Assembly (NCBI GenBank): GCA_009787435.1 | Contig: WRFW01000131.1 | Location: 1-6,372 of the forward strand | Length of the DNA stretch: 6,372 nt | Reading direction: 5' to 3' | DNA from: Defluviitaleaceae bacterium | GTDB lineage: Bacteria > Bacillota > Clostridia > Lachnospirales > UBA5962 | Shown here: positions 1 to 5,451 of the stretch, piece after piece | Layout: each line of letters begins with the position of its first letter | Numbering within the stretch: position 1 is the first letter of the stretch | Translations under genes and position numbers: made by a program | The notes under the pieces: model-generated | What the model saw: only the letters and a program-made list of their open reading frames with translations | What the model was told of the DNA's origin: nothing | Databases searched by the model: none

Positions 1-37
1 AGTTTTAACAGAAGAAATATTATACTCTATAAGATAA
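1..37 (+). CDS. Possible C-terminal tail of an upstream gene (partial)
   Basis: One plus-strand frame from base 2 reads VLTEEILYSIR and stops at TAA 35-37. A convincing intrinsic terminator begins 34 bases later, which is where one expects it after a real stop codon. Only eleven residues are visible, so no family can be assigned. The alternative is that this is plain intergenic sequence and the gene ends outside the window. Confidence 0.3.
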   Translation, partial: VLTEEILYSIR

Positions 38-70
38 ATTCACAATTATTTTTTATCATTTTTAGACTTG

Positions 71-108
71 AAAACCTAGGCATTTAACCGCCTAGGTTTT
101 TAAATTTT
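71..108 (+). terminator. Intrinsic terminator of the upstream gene
   Basis: A perfect 11-bp stem is formed by 71-81 (AAAACCTAGGC) and 90-100 (GCCTAGGTTTT), with an 8-base loop. It runs into a T-rich tail (TTTTTAAATTTT). It ends transcription entering from the left and insulates the surface-protein gene that starts at 330. Its descending arm shares the 10-mer AACCGCCTAG with the hairpin at the end of parA. Confidence 0.85.
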
Positions 109-130
109 GAATATCAAAATTGTCAATTTT
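103..130. promoter_or_regulatory. Overlapping AT-rich palindromes, possible operator cluster
   Basis: Two exact inverted repeats overlap here. AATTTTGA (103-110) pairs with TCAAAATT (114-121) across 3 bases, and AAAATTG (116-122) pairs with CAATTTT (124-130) across 1 base. Together they give three alternating copies of a CAAAATT-like half-site. This could be a regulator-binding site upstream of the surface-protein gene. In DNA this AT-rich, chance palindromes are a real alternative. Confidence 0.25.
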
Positions 131-180
131 TCCTTAAATAACTTCAACATTTTTTCGCATAATAATTGTGTAAAGAAAAA

Positions 181-192
181 GTAAAGCTTTAC
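181..192. promoter_or_regulatory. Perfect 12-bp palindrome GTAAAGCTTTAC
   Basis: GTAAAGCTTTAC is exactly self-complementary. A further GTAAAG half-copy lies at 170-175, eleven bases (about one helical turn) upstream of the half-site at 181. The palindrome overlaps the TTTACA (188-193) of a weak candidate promoter. It has the form of an operator, but no regulator can be named. Confidence 0.3.
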
Positions 193-217
193 AAACGAAC
201 GATTTTTTTCTTAAAAA
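188..217 (+). promoter_or_regulatory. Weak candidate promoter for the surface-protein gene
   Basis: TTTACA (188-193) matches the -35 consensus at 5 of 6 positions. About 18 bases later TAAAAA (212-217) is a poor -10, at 4 of 6. A competing candidate is the -10-like TATTAT (294-299, 5 of 6) with a poor TGGTTA -35 (271-276), which would leave a leader of only about 25 bases. Neither is compelling. Nothing else is recognisable in the roughly 200 bases between the terminator and the gene. Confidence 0.22.
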
Positions 218-312
218 TATGTTTAACATTTCAGCAGCTAAGCCCAAGTCAAAAGGTTTGCTCAAACAAATGGTTAAGCATTAAAAGCACAAATATTATT
301 ATAAACAATTAA

Positions 313-325
313 AGGAGGAACTCCT
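313..325 (+). promoter_or_regulatory. Shine-Dalgarno embedded in a small hairpin
   Basis: The ribosome binding site AAAGGAGG (311-318) fixes the ATG at 330 as the start. AGGAG (313-317) is exactly complementary to CTCCT (321-325) across a GAA loop, and the alternative register GAGGA/TCCTC is also possible. The hairpin would hide most of the Shine-Dalgarno in the mRNA. This may damp or thermally tune translation of the large exported protein. Confidence 0.5.
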
Positions 326-329
326 CTAT

Positions 330-3300
330 ATGAAAAGAAGTACACTAAAAAGAAGAGCGGCAATAATGCTTGCAAGTATTATGGCTATAGGTTCTGCACC
401 TGTAAATGCTTTTGCAGTGCCACAAACACCTGCAGCAGTCGCTCCTTTTAACTTTTCTGTTGGAACTGGTGTAGTCGCCAATACAAGACTATCAAGAGCA
501 GCGATAACAGCCCCAACCCGTGCTGCGTTTATTGAAGCAGGGGCTAGAACTGGTGCAAGCGGCTCAGTTTCTAATTCTAATTTAATAGAAAACTGGGTAG
601 AAGGTTCGAACTTGCACGTTATCTTTAATGAAGCAATTAATAATGCAACACTTCCTATTGAATTCACTTTAGAGCTTGATAATGCAGTCTGGTTTTTTAG
701 AAATTCAGGGGCTGCAGATGTTGGTAACTTAGGAAGTCCTACTTTTAACCCTGCAAATGGTTCTTGGGATGTAGCCACTAACACTTATACGAGAACAGTT
801 GGCGATATTCACTATAGATTACAAGTGAGCCAAGCAAACCCTAGTAGGGCAACAGTTACTTTAATAAACACTGCTGAAACTGTTCCTGTTTTAAATAAAT
901 TTAAGAAAAATGCACAGCCAGCAGAAGAAACAGCAGCACCGCAAACACCACCTGCTAATGAAGCAAAGCCAGCAGAATCTGCTAAGCCTGCTTTAAAACC
1001 AGCAGAGCCTGCTAAGCCTAATCAAGCAAAACCGGCTGAAGCTCCAAAGCCAGTAGAAATAATAAAGCCGGCACCTGCTAATAAAGAAAATGAAGTTCCA
1101 AAAGAAAAACAAGAGAAAACAGCCCCAGTCGATGCTATGAGCGTAATAGACGACCTTGCACGTGAAGCACGCTTTGGTATAAACACAGCAGCAGGAAGTT
1201 TCGTTCGAGATGCCCATTCAGCTGTTTTAGCTGCTAGAGAATATGTTAGACAAGCACAAGGTGCAGTTTCAAACTCTCCAGCTTCGGTTAGAACAAATAT
1301 TACAAATGCTATCTCTCGTGTGAACTTGGCGATAGGGCACGTACAAGGGAATGATTTAACTTCTATTCAAAATCACTTAAACACTGCTCTTTCAGAATTA
1401 AACGGAGCTTATAGTGAAAGTGGAACTATAGAAGTTCCGGATACTGAAAATCCAGATGCTGGAGATGGTGAAGACACTAATAATCCAGAAGGTCTCCAAA
1501 CACCAGAGCCATATAATAACGGCACAAATGGTGCTACTACTTTACCAGGTAACCTTCCAAACACTACAACTCCAACACCTCTAAATCAAGATAACCAAAC
1601 AGCTACAACACCTGCTTCTTACGCTACAATTTCTCCACTTAGTGCAGCTACTGTAAATACTCATCTTTCAGCTGCCTATGCAGCTTTAACAGCAGCAGAA
1701 AATGAGTTATTTTCTTTATTAGAAGATGAAGAAGAAAATGGTGAAAATGGCAATGGTGAAAACGGTAACGGAAATGGCAATGGAAATGGCACCGGTGGCA
1801 TCTCTATAGCAAATGGAGACCATGCGATTATACCATTAGTTGTGCGTAACACTGGAAACGAGGGTGATGTTACAGTTCGTGTAATCGAATCTAGCTTAAT
1901 TCCTATGCAAACACACACGCTTTTAATCGCTCGTGGTGTTGCTGAGGGTGCTACTCGTGTAGTTACTCGTGCTGTTGCGGTTGGGCGTGATAGAATAGAG
2001 CTTGAACCAATCGGTATATTTGAAAATAGACCAGGTGCATTCCCTGCTAGCGGTTCTTTTGAATTCTTAGCACCATCTGGCTTCCACTTCGCATCAGTTA
2101 ATGGTGTGCGTATAGTTCCTGAGGGTGGGCTTCATGGGAATGGTTTCACTGCAGAAGCTACTATAGTCCCTAATAGCGACGCTAGAACTGTTCGTATAAC
2201 TTATTCTGGCTTAGCTCCTAGCACAACGCTTACAGGGCAATTAGCCGTAACAGGTCTTGTTTTATTAAACTCTAGCTTAAGCGGTGAAAATATCCGCGAG
2301 GGTGAAATAACAATGCAAATTAGAAACGTTTCTGGGCAGCCAGCAGTAGTTACACCGCAAAGCTTCGCTGTTGCACAAGTAACAGACTGGAGAATAAACT
2401 TAACTAGAATAGGCGACGCTCCAGAGCTTTTAAACGGTAGATTAAGCGGTCAAGAAATGACAGATATTGTAGACGAACACCACAGAGCAGCTAGAATCCG
2501 TGTAGAAGAAATTATTCCAAACGCATGGTGGGCACAACGCTCAACAGTTCTAAACTTGCCAGAGGGCGTTCGCATTCGCCGTGCTGAATTTAGAAATGTA
2601 AGAAATATTAGAAACTCAGAAGTATTAAACGGTTCTTTCTATAACGACCGTGCAAGAGGCCAAGCTTCTAGTTACGTTCGTGTAAATGATAACCAAATTA
2701 TAGTTTCTGGTTTAGATGTTGTTCCAGAACAGCGTGCAAGCTTTGAATTAGAATTATGGTTAAATATTGAAGCCGGTTTCGAGGGAGATATTCCAATAAC
2801 TCTAGGTGGTAGTGCTGTAACTGGTGTTGCAAACTCACCAACTGTAACAGTGGCTACAGCAGTAAACCCTATAACAGTAACTACAAACATCCAAAATGTT
2901 CGTATGGGTTATGATTTCGTTCCAATAGGTAATTTTGCAATAAGTGAAAATAGAGCAGGTGCATTATTAGGCGATGAAGAAGTGTATATCTCTATAACAG
3001 ACCAACATTTCACAGAGCTTCAAATAGCACCAGGCTTCAGAGTAGATGTTACAGAGGGTGATATAAGAATATCTAACCCAAGAGTTGCAACTCACTTAGG
3101 CTCATTAGGCCGTTCAAACCAAGCTTGGAGAATAGGTGCAAATGCAGCATTTGATGTTGAAAGAGAATCTACAATAGCTTCTACAATTGAATTTAGCGGT
3201 GTTCAAACACGTATAAGCCCAGTATTGCCAATTCCATCAGCTGGAAGCGAGTTTAACTTAGTAGTTTGGGGGCCAGCAGTTGCAGCCAACTATGAGGGCA

Positions 3301-3932
3301 TTCGTGAAACAGATAATGAAAGAATTAACAGACACGACTTCTTCAACACACCGGGTGTAGTTGAAAGAATAGTTACAGGCATATCTACAACTGGCTTTAC
3401 TAATGTTGTCCGTATTACGGCAAATAACCCAATCTTATTAGTTAACAATGAACAAATGTTAATGGATACTTCAGCTTATATAAGCACAAGAAGTAACTCT
3501 ATGATGATACCTGTCCGTTTCGTTGCTATGGCTCTAGGGCTTGAAGCAGGTCGTGTTCTATGGTCTCCAGAAACTTCAACAGTAACTGTAGATGCAGGCG
3601 AAAGAATATTACAATTCAGAATAAACTCTAGTGTAATGTTAATAAACGGTATCGAGTTCCCAATGTTAAATGCAGCTGGGCAGCCAGTGTTTGCAGAAAT
3701 AAGAGACGATAGAGCATTTATACCTTTCAGAGCTTTAAGTGAAGCATTAAATGTATACGTTGAATGGGAACCATCCACAGCCACAGCCACTTTTGACCCA
3801 AGGCGTTCAGCGGATAGAGATTTTCACCCAGAAGATTTAATGAACATTCAATATGCTTCTTTTCCTAAACCAGCAAGCTACTATGAAAATAACTACAATA
3901 GAGCTATGAACTATAGCTATGGTAACAACTAA
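330..3932 (+). CDS. Large secreted modular surface protein with C-terminal CuAO-N-type stalk domain
   Basis: The 1200-residue protein starts with a classic Sec signal peptide: KR-rich residues 2-9, a hydrophobic core about 10-24, and likely signal peptidase I cleavage after AFA (29). Next come a small globular region (about 30-190), an Ala/Lys/Pro-rich linker (about 195-265) and an Ala-rich helical segment (about 268-362). An acidic then Thr/Pro/Asn linker (363-430), a short helix (441-468) and a Gly-Asn repeat (471-490) follow. Residues about 495-1030 are beta-rich, with weak internal repeats: ENRPGA at 565-570 recurs as ENRAGA at 873-878, and the SGL...GEI block at 626-660 resembles SGL...GDI at 793-821. 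Residues about 1034-1156 match the two-repeat 'copper amine oxidase N-terminal' family (MIPVRFVAMALG, then FIPFRALSEAL). Despite its name this family is structural, not an oxidase. A Tyr/Asn-rich tail follows. No C-terminal LPXTG anchor, SLH domain or transmembrane helix is seen, so the anchoring mode is unknown. The gene is monocistronic between two terminators. An envelope role is inferred. Confidence 0.85.
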   Translation: MKRSTLKRRAAIMLASIMAIGSAPVNAFAVPQTPAAVAPFNFSVGTGVVANTRLSRAAITAPTRAAFIEAGARTGASGSVSNSNLIENWVEGSNLHVIFNEAINNATLPIEFTLELDNAVWFFRNSGAADVGNLGSPTFNPANGSWDVATNTYTRTVGDIHYRLQVSQANPSRATVTLINTAETVPVLNKFKKNAQPAEETAAPQTPPANEAKPAESAKPALKPAEPAKPNQAKPAEAPKPVEIIKPAPANKENEVPKEKQEKTAPVDAMSVIDDLAREARFGINTAAGSFVRDAHSAVLAAREYVRQAQGAVSNSPASVRTNITNAISRVNLAIGHVQGNDLTSIQNHLNTALSELNGAYSESGTIEVPDTENPDAGDGEDTNNPEGLQTPEPYNNGTNGATTLPGNLPNTTTPTPLNQDNQTATTPASYATISPLSAATVNTHLSAAYAALTAAENELFSLLEDEEENGENGNGENGNGNGNGNGTGGISIANGDHAIIPLVVRNTGNEGDVTVRVIESSLIPMQTHTLLIARGVAEGATRVVTRAVAVGRDRIELEPIGIFENRPGAFPASGSFEFLAPSGFHFASVNGVRIVPEGGLHGNGFTAEATIVPNSDARTVRITYSGLAPSTTLTGQLAVTGLVLLNSSLSGENIREGEITMQIRNVSGQPAVVTPQSFAVAQVTDWRINLTRIGDAPELLNGRLSGQEMTDIVDEHHRAARIRVEEIIPNAWWAQRSTVLNLPEGVRIRRAEFRNVRNIRNSEVLNGSFYNDRARGQASSYVRVNDNQIIVSGLDVVPEQRASFELELWLNIEAGFEGDIPITLGGSAVTGVANSPTVTVATAVNPITVTTNIQNVRMGYDFVPIGNFAISENRAGALLGDEEVYISITDQHFTELQIAPGFRVDVTEGDIRISNPRVATHLGSLGRSNQAWRIGANAAFDVERESTIASTIEFSGVQTRISPVLPIPSAGSEFNLVVWGPAVAANYEGIRETDNERINRHDFFNTPGVVERIVTGISTTGFTNVVRITANNPILLVNNEQMLMDTSAYISTRSNSMMIPVRFVAMALGLEAGRVLWSPETSTVTVDAGERILQFRINSSVMLINGIEFPMLNAAGQPVFAEIRDDRAFIPFRALSEALNVYVEWEPSTATATFDPRRSADRDFHPEDLMNIQYASFPKPASYYENNYNRAMNYSYGNN
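1740..1799 (+). repeat. In-frame hexanucleotide repeat encoding a Gly-Asn spacer
   Basis: The segment encodes Gly-Glu/Asn alternations (residues 471-490) from units of the form GGNAAY or GGNGAA. The third bases vary between units (GGT, GGC, GGA; AAT, AAC). The repeat keeps the reading frame at every unit and would make a flexible spacer between the N-terminal helical part and the beta-rich modules. Unit number may differ between strains, but the degenerate codons make simple polymerase slippage less likely than in a perfect microsatellite. Confidence 0.7.
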
Positions 3933-3943
3933 TTAAGAAGCAA

Positions 3944-3978
3944 AAAAAAATAACCCCCTTTTGGGGGGTTATTTTTTT
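3944..3978. terminator. Strong bidirectional intrinsic terminator
   Basis: A perfect 15-bp stem is formed by 3944-3958 (A-rich arm, TAA, CCCCC) and 3964-3978 (GGGGG, TTA, T-run), with a 5-base loop. The A-run on one side and T-run on the other give a U-tail on both strands. It lies 11 bases after the stop of the surface-protein gene. It can also end transcripts of the minus-strand operon arriving from the right, after a 3' untranslated region of about 275 bases. Confidence 0.92.
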
Positions 3979-4025
3979 AGAAAAGTTTTTTAAAAAATTA
4001 TTATATCTGCTCACAATTAAAAAAG

Positions 4026-4040
4026 CAGTGGCTAAAAATT
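4026..4040 (+). repeat. Left arm of a 15-bp exact inverted repeat
   Basis: CAGTGGCTAAAAATT here is exactly repeated in inverted orientation at 4534-4548. The two arms enclose 523 bases that include the 83-residue gene and its ribosome binding site. An 8-mer, CGCTAGGC, follows this arm at 4044-4051 and recurs in the same orientation at 4557-4564 beyond the right arm. The arrangement recalls a small non-autonomous element or a dispersed intergenic repeat, but no target-site duplication is proven. Confidence 0.5.
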
Positions 4041-4236
4041 GTTCGCTAGGCTATAATAATTTTTTTAATACTTTATCCCCACTACAGGAGGTTATATTCT
4101 CTAATTTCTAAAAATTAAAGCTTAGCTAAGTTACAGCTTGCGTATAATTTGTATTTTAAAAATGCCCAAGTGTAACAATACCAAATCATCACCTTGGCTA
4201 AGTTTCTTAAAAATTTTCAAGCAAATTTTGAAATTA

Positions 4237-4253
4237 TGCCTCGCCAAAGGCGG
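4237..4253 (-). repeat. GC-rich mini-hairpin directly after the small gene
   Basis: Read on the minus strand, CCGCCTTTGGCGAGGCA begins immediately after the TAA stop of the 83-residue gene and folds as CGCC-TTT-GGCG. It closely resembles the hairpin CCGCCTAGCGGCGGGGCA at the end of parA. No U-tract follows, so it is not a standard terminator. It may protect or mark the 3' end, or be a dispersed REP-like repeat. Confidence 0.45.
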
Positions 4254-4505
4254 TTAAAATTGCAATGTTACTAATGTGCCTATAGTTTGTGGCATGTTTC
4301 CTCTATTATACAATTGATATTGTTCATGCAAACGGCTTATTCTATTTTGTTTGTACAAACCTCTAATTGTATAATCCGTTGCTACTGTAATTGGTCTAGG
4401 GCTTCCTACTTTTCTAGCGATATTTTGATTACCGCCTGTAGGATAAATTTTATTAACCCTACTTATTGGCATTGGTATGCCAAAAGCTACTGAAAGTATC
4501 GGCAT
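4254..4505 (-). CDS. Small basic hypothetical protein encoded after parA (83 aa)
   Basis: I do not recognise the family. The gene is credible because AAAGGAGGG (4512-4520) lies 6 bases before the ATG, the best ribosome binding site of the minus-strand group. It follows parA in the same direction after a 53-base gap. The protein has about ten Arg/Lys residues against two acidic ones, so it is strongly basic. It opens with a short hydrophobic stretch (MPILSVAFGI), not long enough for a signal peptide or membrane helix. A central charged segment, KQNRISRLHEQYQLYNRG (52-69), could form an amphipathic helix. No known motif, zinc site or ParB/Spo0J-like HTH is present. It may be a partner of the neighbouring ATPase, since basic peptides stimulate ParA-family ATPases in known systems; that is speculation. 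A 68-codon frame on the opposite strand has no such initiation signal and is ignored. Confidence 0.65.
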   Translation of the reverse strand: MPILSVAFGIPMPISRVNKIYPTGGNQNIARKVGSPRPITVATDYTIRGLYKQNRISRLHEQYQLYNRGNMPQTIGTLVTLQF

Positions 4506-4511
4506 TGGCAG

Positions 4512-4520
4512 CCCTCCTTT
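4512..4520 (-). promoter_or_regulatory. Strong ribosome binding site for the 83-residue gene
   Basis: On the minus strand AAAGGAGGG is an almost complete anti-Shine-Dalgarno match, 6 bases from the ATG (4503-4505). It is the main evidence that this small frame is translated and that its start is correct. Confidence 0.75.
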
Positions 4521-4533
4521 ATTAAATATAAAT

Positions 4534-4548
4534 AATTTTTAGCCACTG
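4534..4548 (-). repeat. Right arm of the 15-bp exact inverted repeat
   Basis: AATTTTTAGCCACTG on the plus strand is the exact reverse complement of 4026-4040. It lies between the parA stop and the ribosome binding site of the small gene. On the minus strand it directly follows the GC-rich hairpin (GGCGGGGCACAGTGGC...), so hairpin and arm may belong to one repeat unit. Confidence 0.5.
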
Positions 4549-4552
4549 TGCC

Positions 4553-4566
4553 CCGCCGCTAGGCGG
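4553..4566 (-). repeat. GC-rich hairpin overlapping the parA stop codon
   Basis: On the minus strand CCGCC-TAGC-GGCGG forms a 5-bp all-GC stem with a 4-base loop. The parA stop codon TAG lies in the loop, and its last residue Ala is encoded by the left arm. No U-run follows immediately. It could act as a processing or stability element between parA and the small gene. The sequence matches the element after the small gene and shares AACCGCCT with the terminator at 71-108. Confidence 0.5.
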
Positions 4567-5320
4567 TTTCTATTACTGTATTTGCTAATTCAACATATGC
4601 CAAAGCACCTTTGCTTTTTGGGTCATAAGTAATTATTGGCATTCCATGGCTCGGTGCTTCGCTAAGGCGGATATTTCTAGGTATTAAGTTTTTATACACA
4701 TCATCTTTTATGTAGTTTTTCACTTCTTCAACTACTTGCAGTGAAAGATTAGTCCTAGAATCATACATAGTAAAAACTACACCCTCTATTTTAAGCTCTG
4801 GGTTTAGCTTTTTTTGAACTAGGCTAATTGTGTGCATTAATTGGCTTAAGCCTTCAAGTGCGAAAAATTCACATTGTATGGGTACTAATAAAGAATCTGC
4901 AGCCGTCATTGCGTTTAGCGTTAGCATGTTTAAAGATGGTGGGCAATCTATGATTACAAAATCATAAAGATACTTTAAATTTTTAACTATATTTTTGAGC
5001 CTATATTCTCTATCTTCAAAAGCTATTAGTTCTATTTCTGCCCCTGCCAATTCCATATTTGCAGGCAACACAAACAAATTATTTCTATAAGTTTTAGTTA
5101 AAATTTGCTCTGTATAGCATTCACCGAGTAGTAAATTATAAAAGCTTCTTTCTAAATTTTCTTTATCAATGCCGAGACCGCTAGTAGTGTTTCCTTGCGG
5201 GTCGCTATCTATAACTAACACTTTTTTACCGAGCTCTGCAAGGCAAGCACTTAAATTTATAGCAGTAGTAGTCTTGCCGACGCCACCTTTTTGGTTTGCT
5301 ATTGCAATTATTCTTCCCAT
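4559..5320 (-). CDS. soj: Soj/ParA-type partition ATPase (orphan, no adjacent parB)
   Basis: The 253-residue product is a full-length Soj/ParA P-loop ATPase, the same length as B. subtilis Soj. The deviant Walker A KGGVGKTT is at 11-18, Walker A' VIDSDPQGN at 36-44 and Walker B FVIIDCPPS at 121-129. Residues known to matter in B. subtilis Soj fall at the same numbers: G12 (dimerisation), K16 (ATP binding), D40 (hydrolysis), and R189 and R218 (DNA binding). It is therefore probably an active DNA-binding dimer switch, not a degenerate relative. No N-terminal HTH is present, so it is the short chromosomal type, not a P1-type plasmid ParA. It normally works with ParB/Spo0J in origin segregation and control of DnaA. 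Here parB is not downstream: an 83-residue basic protein is. A modest AAGGA lies about 8 bases before the ATG and no separate promoter is seen, so it is probably co-transcribed with the gene at 5448-5966. The stop codon lies inside a GC-rich hairpin. Confidence 0.93.
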   Translation of the reverse strand: MGRIIAIANQKGGVGKTTTAINLSACLAELGKKVLVIDSDPQGNTTSGLGIDKENLERSFYNLLLGECYTEQILTKTYRNNLFVLPANMELAGAEIELIAFEDREYRLKNIVKNLKYLYDFVIIDCPPSLNMLTLNAMTAADSLLVPIQCEFFALEGLSQLMHTISLVQKKLNPELKIEGVVFTMYDSRTNLSLQVVEEVKNYIKDDVYKNLIPRNIRLSEAPSHGMPIITYDPKSKGALAYVELANTVIETA

Positions 5321-5389
5321 GTTAATTTTCCTTTTAAGTGTTTAATTGGGTATCTCTAAAAACTCTTTTTAATCGTTTTTATCTCACCC

Positions 5390-5451
5390 AAGATAAGCCC
5401 CAAAAACAGGCTATCTTTAACTTATCTTTCTAAAAACTAATAAGTTTTTAG
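5390..5451 (-). promoter_or_regulatory. Inverted repeats between the DUF5610-like gene and soj
   Basis: Two exact 8-bp inverted repeats lie side by side. CTAAAAAC (5430-5437) pairs with GTTTTTAG (5444-5451) across 6 bases and overlaps the stop codon of the upstream gene. AAGATAAG (5390-5397) pairs with CTTATCTT (5421-5428) across 23 bases. Neither is followed by a U-run on the minus strand, so they are not ordinary terminators. They may be intercistronic processing or stability structures, or chance AT-rich repeats. Confidence 0.3.

Larger units (their letters stand above)
3979..4253. other. Non-coding structured interval between convergent genes
   Basis: No believable gene is seen on either strand. 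The interval contains two perfect TATAAT hexamers (4052-4057, 4143-4148) without good -35 boxes, and a free-standing AGGAGG (4086-4091) with no start codon at the right distance. It also holds a CTTAGCTAAG palindrome (4121-4130), an AT-rich inverted repeat TTTCAA/TTGAAA (about 4216-4233) and the left arm of a 15-bp inverted repeat (4026-4040). It may be the long 3' untranslated region of the minus-strand operon, a decayed gene start, or a repeat element. A small-RNA gene cannot be excluded. Confidence 0.5.

Noticed and set aside
326..784. 152-codon minus-strand frame inside the surface-protein gene
   Set aside because: It mirrors the signal peptide and N-terminal codons of the plus-strand gene and has no independent initiation signal; the plus-strand gene has a signal peptide, ribosome binding site and terminator.
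1545..1572. LPNTT in the surface protein as a sortase signal
   Set aside because: It is internal (residues 409-413), with no hydrophobic segment or basic tail after it, so it cannot be a C-terminal sorting signal.
3429..3800. Copper amine oxidase enzyme activity
   Set aside because: Only the N-terminal-type structural domain is present; there is no catalytic domain and no topaquinone motif.
4072..4080. TTATCCCCA as a DnaA box
   Set aside because: One mismatch to the consensus, single copy, and no AT-rich unwinding cluster or dnaA/dnaN gene nearby.
4176..4197. Minus-strand 24-codon frame starting MIWYCYTW
   Set aside because: The AAGGTG is directly against the ATG, too close to act as a ribosome binding site, and the product is too short to judge.
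4287..4493. 68-codon plus-strand frame opposite the small gene
   Set aside because: No ribosome binding site precedes it, and its Cys/Trp/Ile-rich composition is typical of antisense translation.
4559..5320. Plasmid-type ParA, implying plasmid or phage origin
   Set aside because: The length and residue numbering match chromosomal Soj; there is no N-terminal HTH and no replication or mobilisation gene in view.
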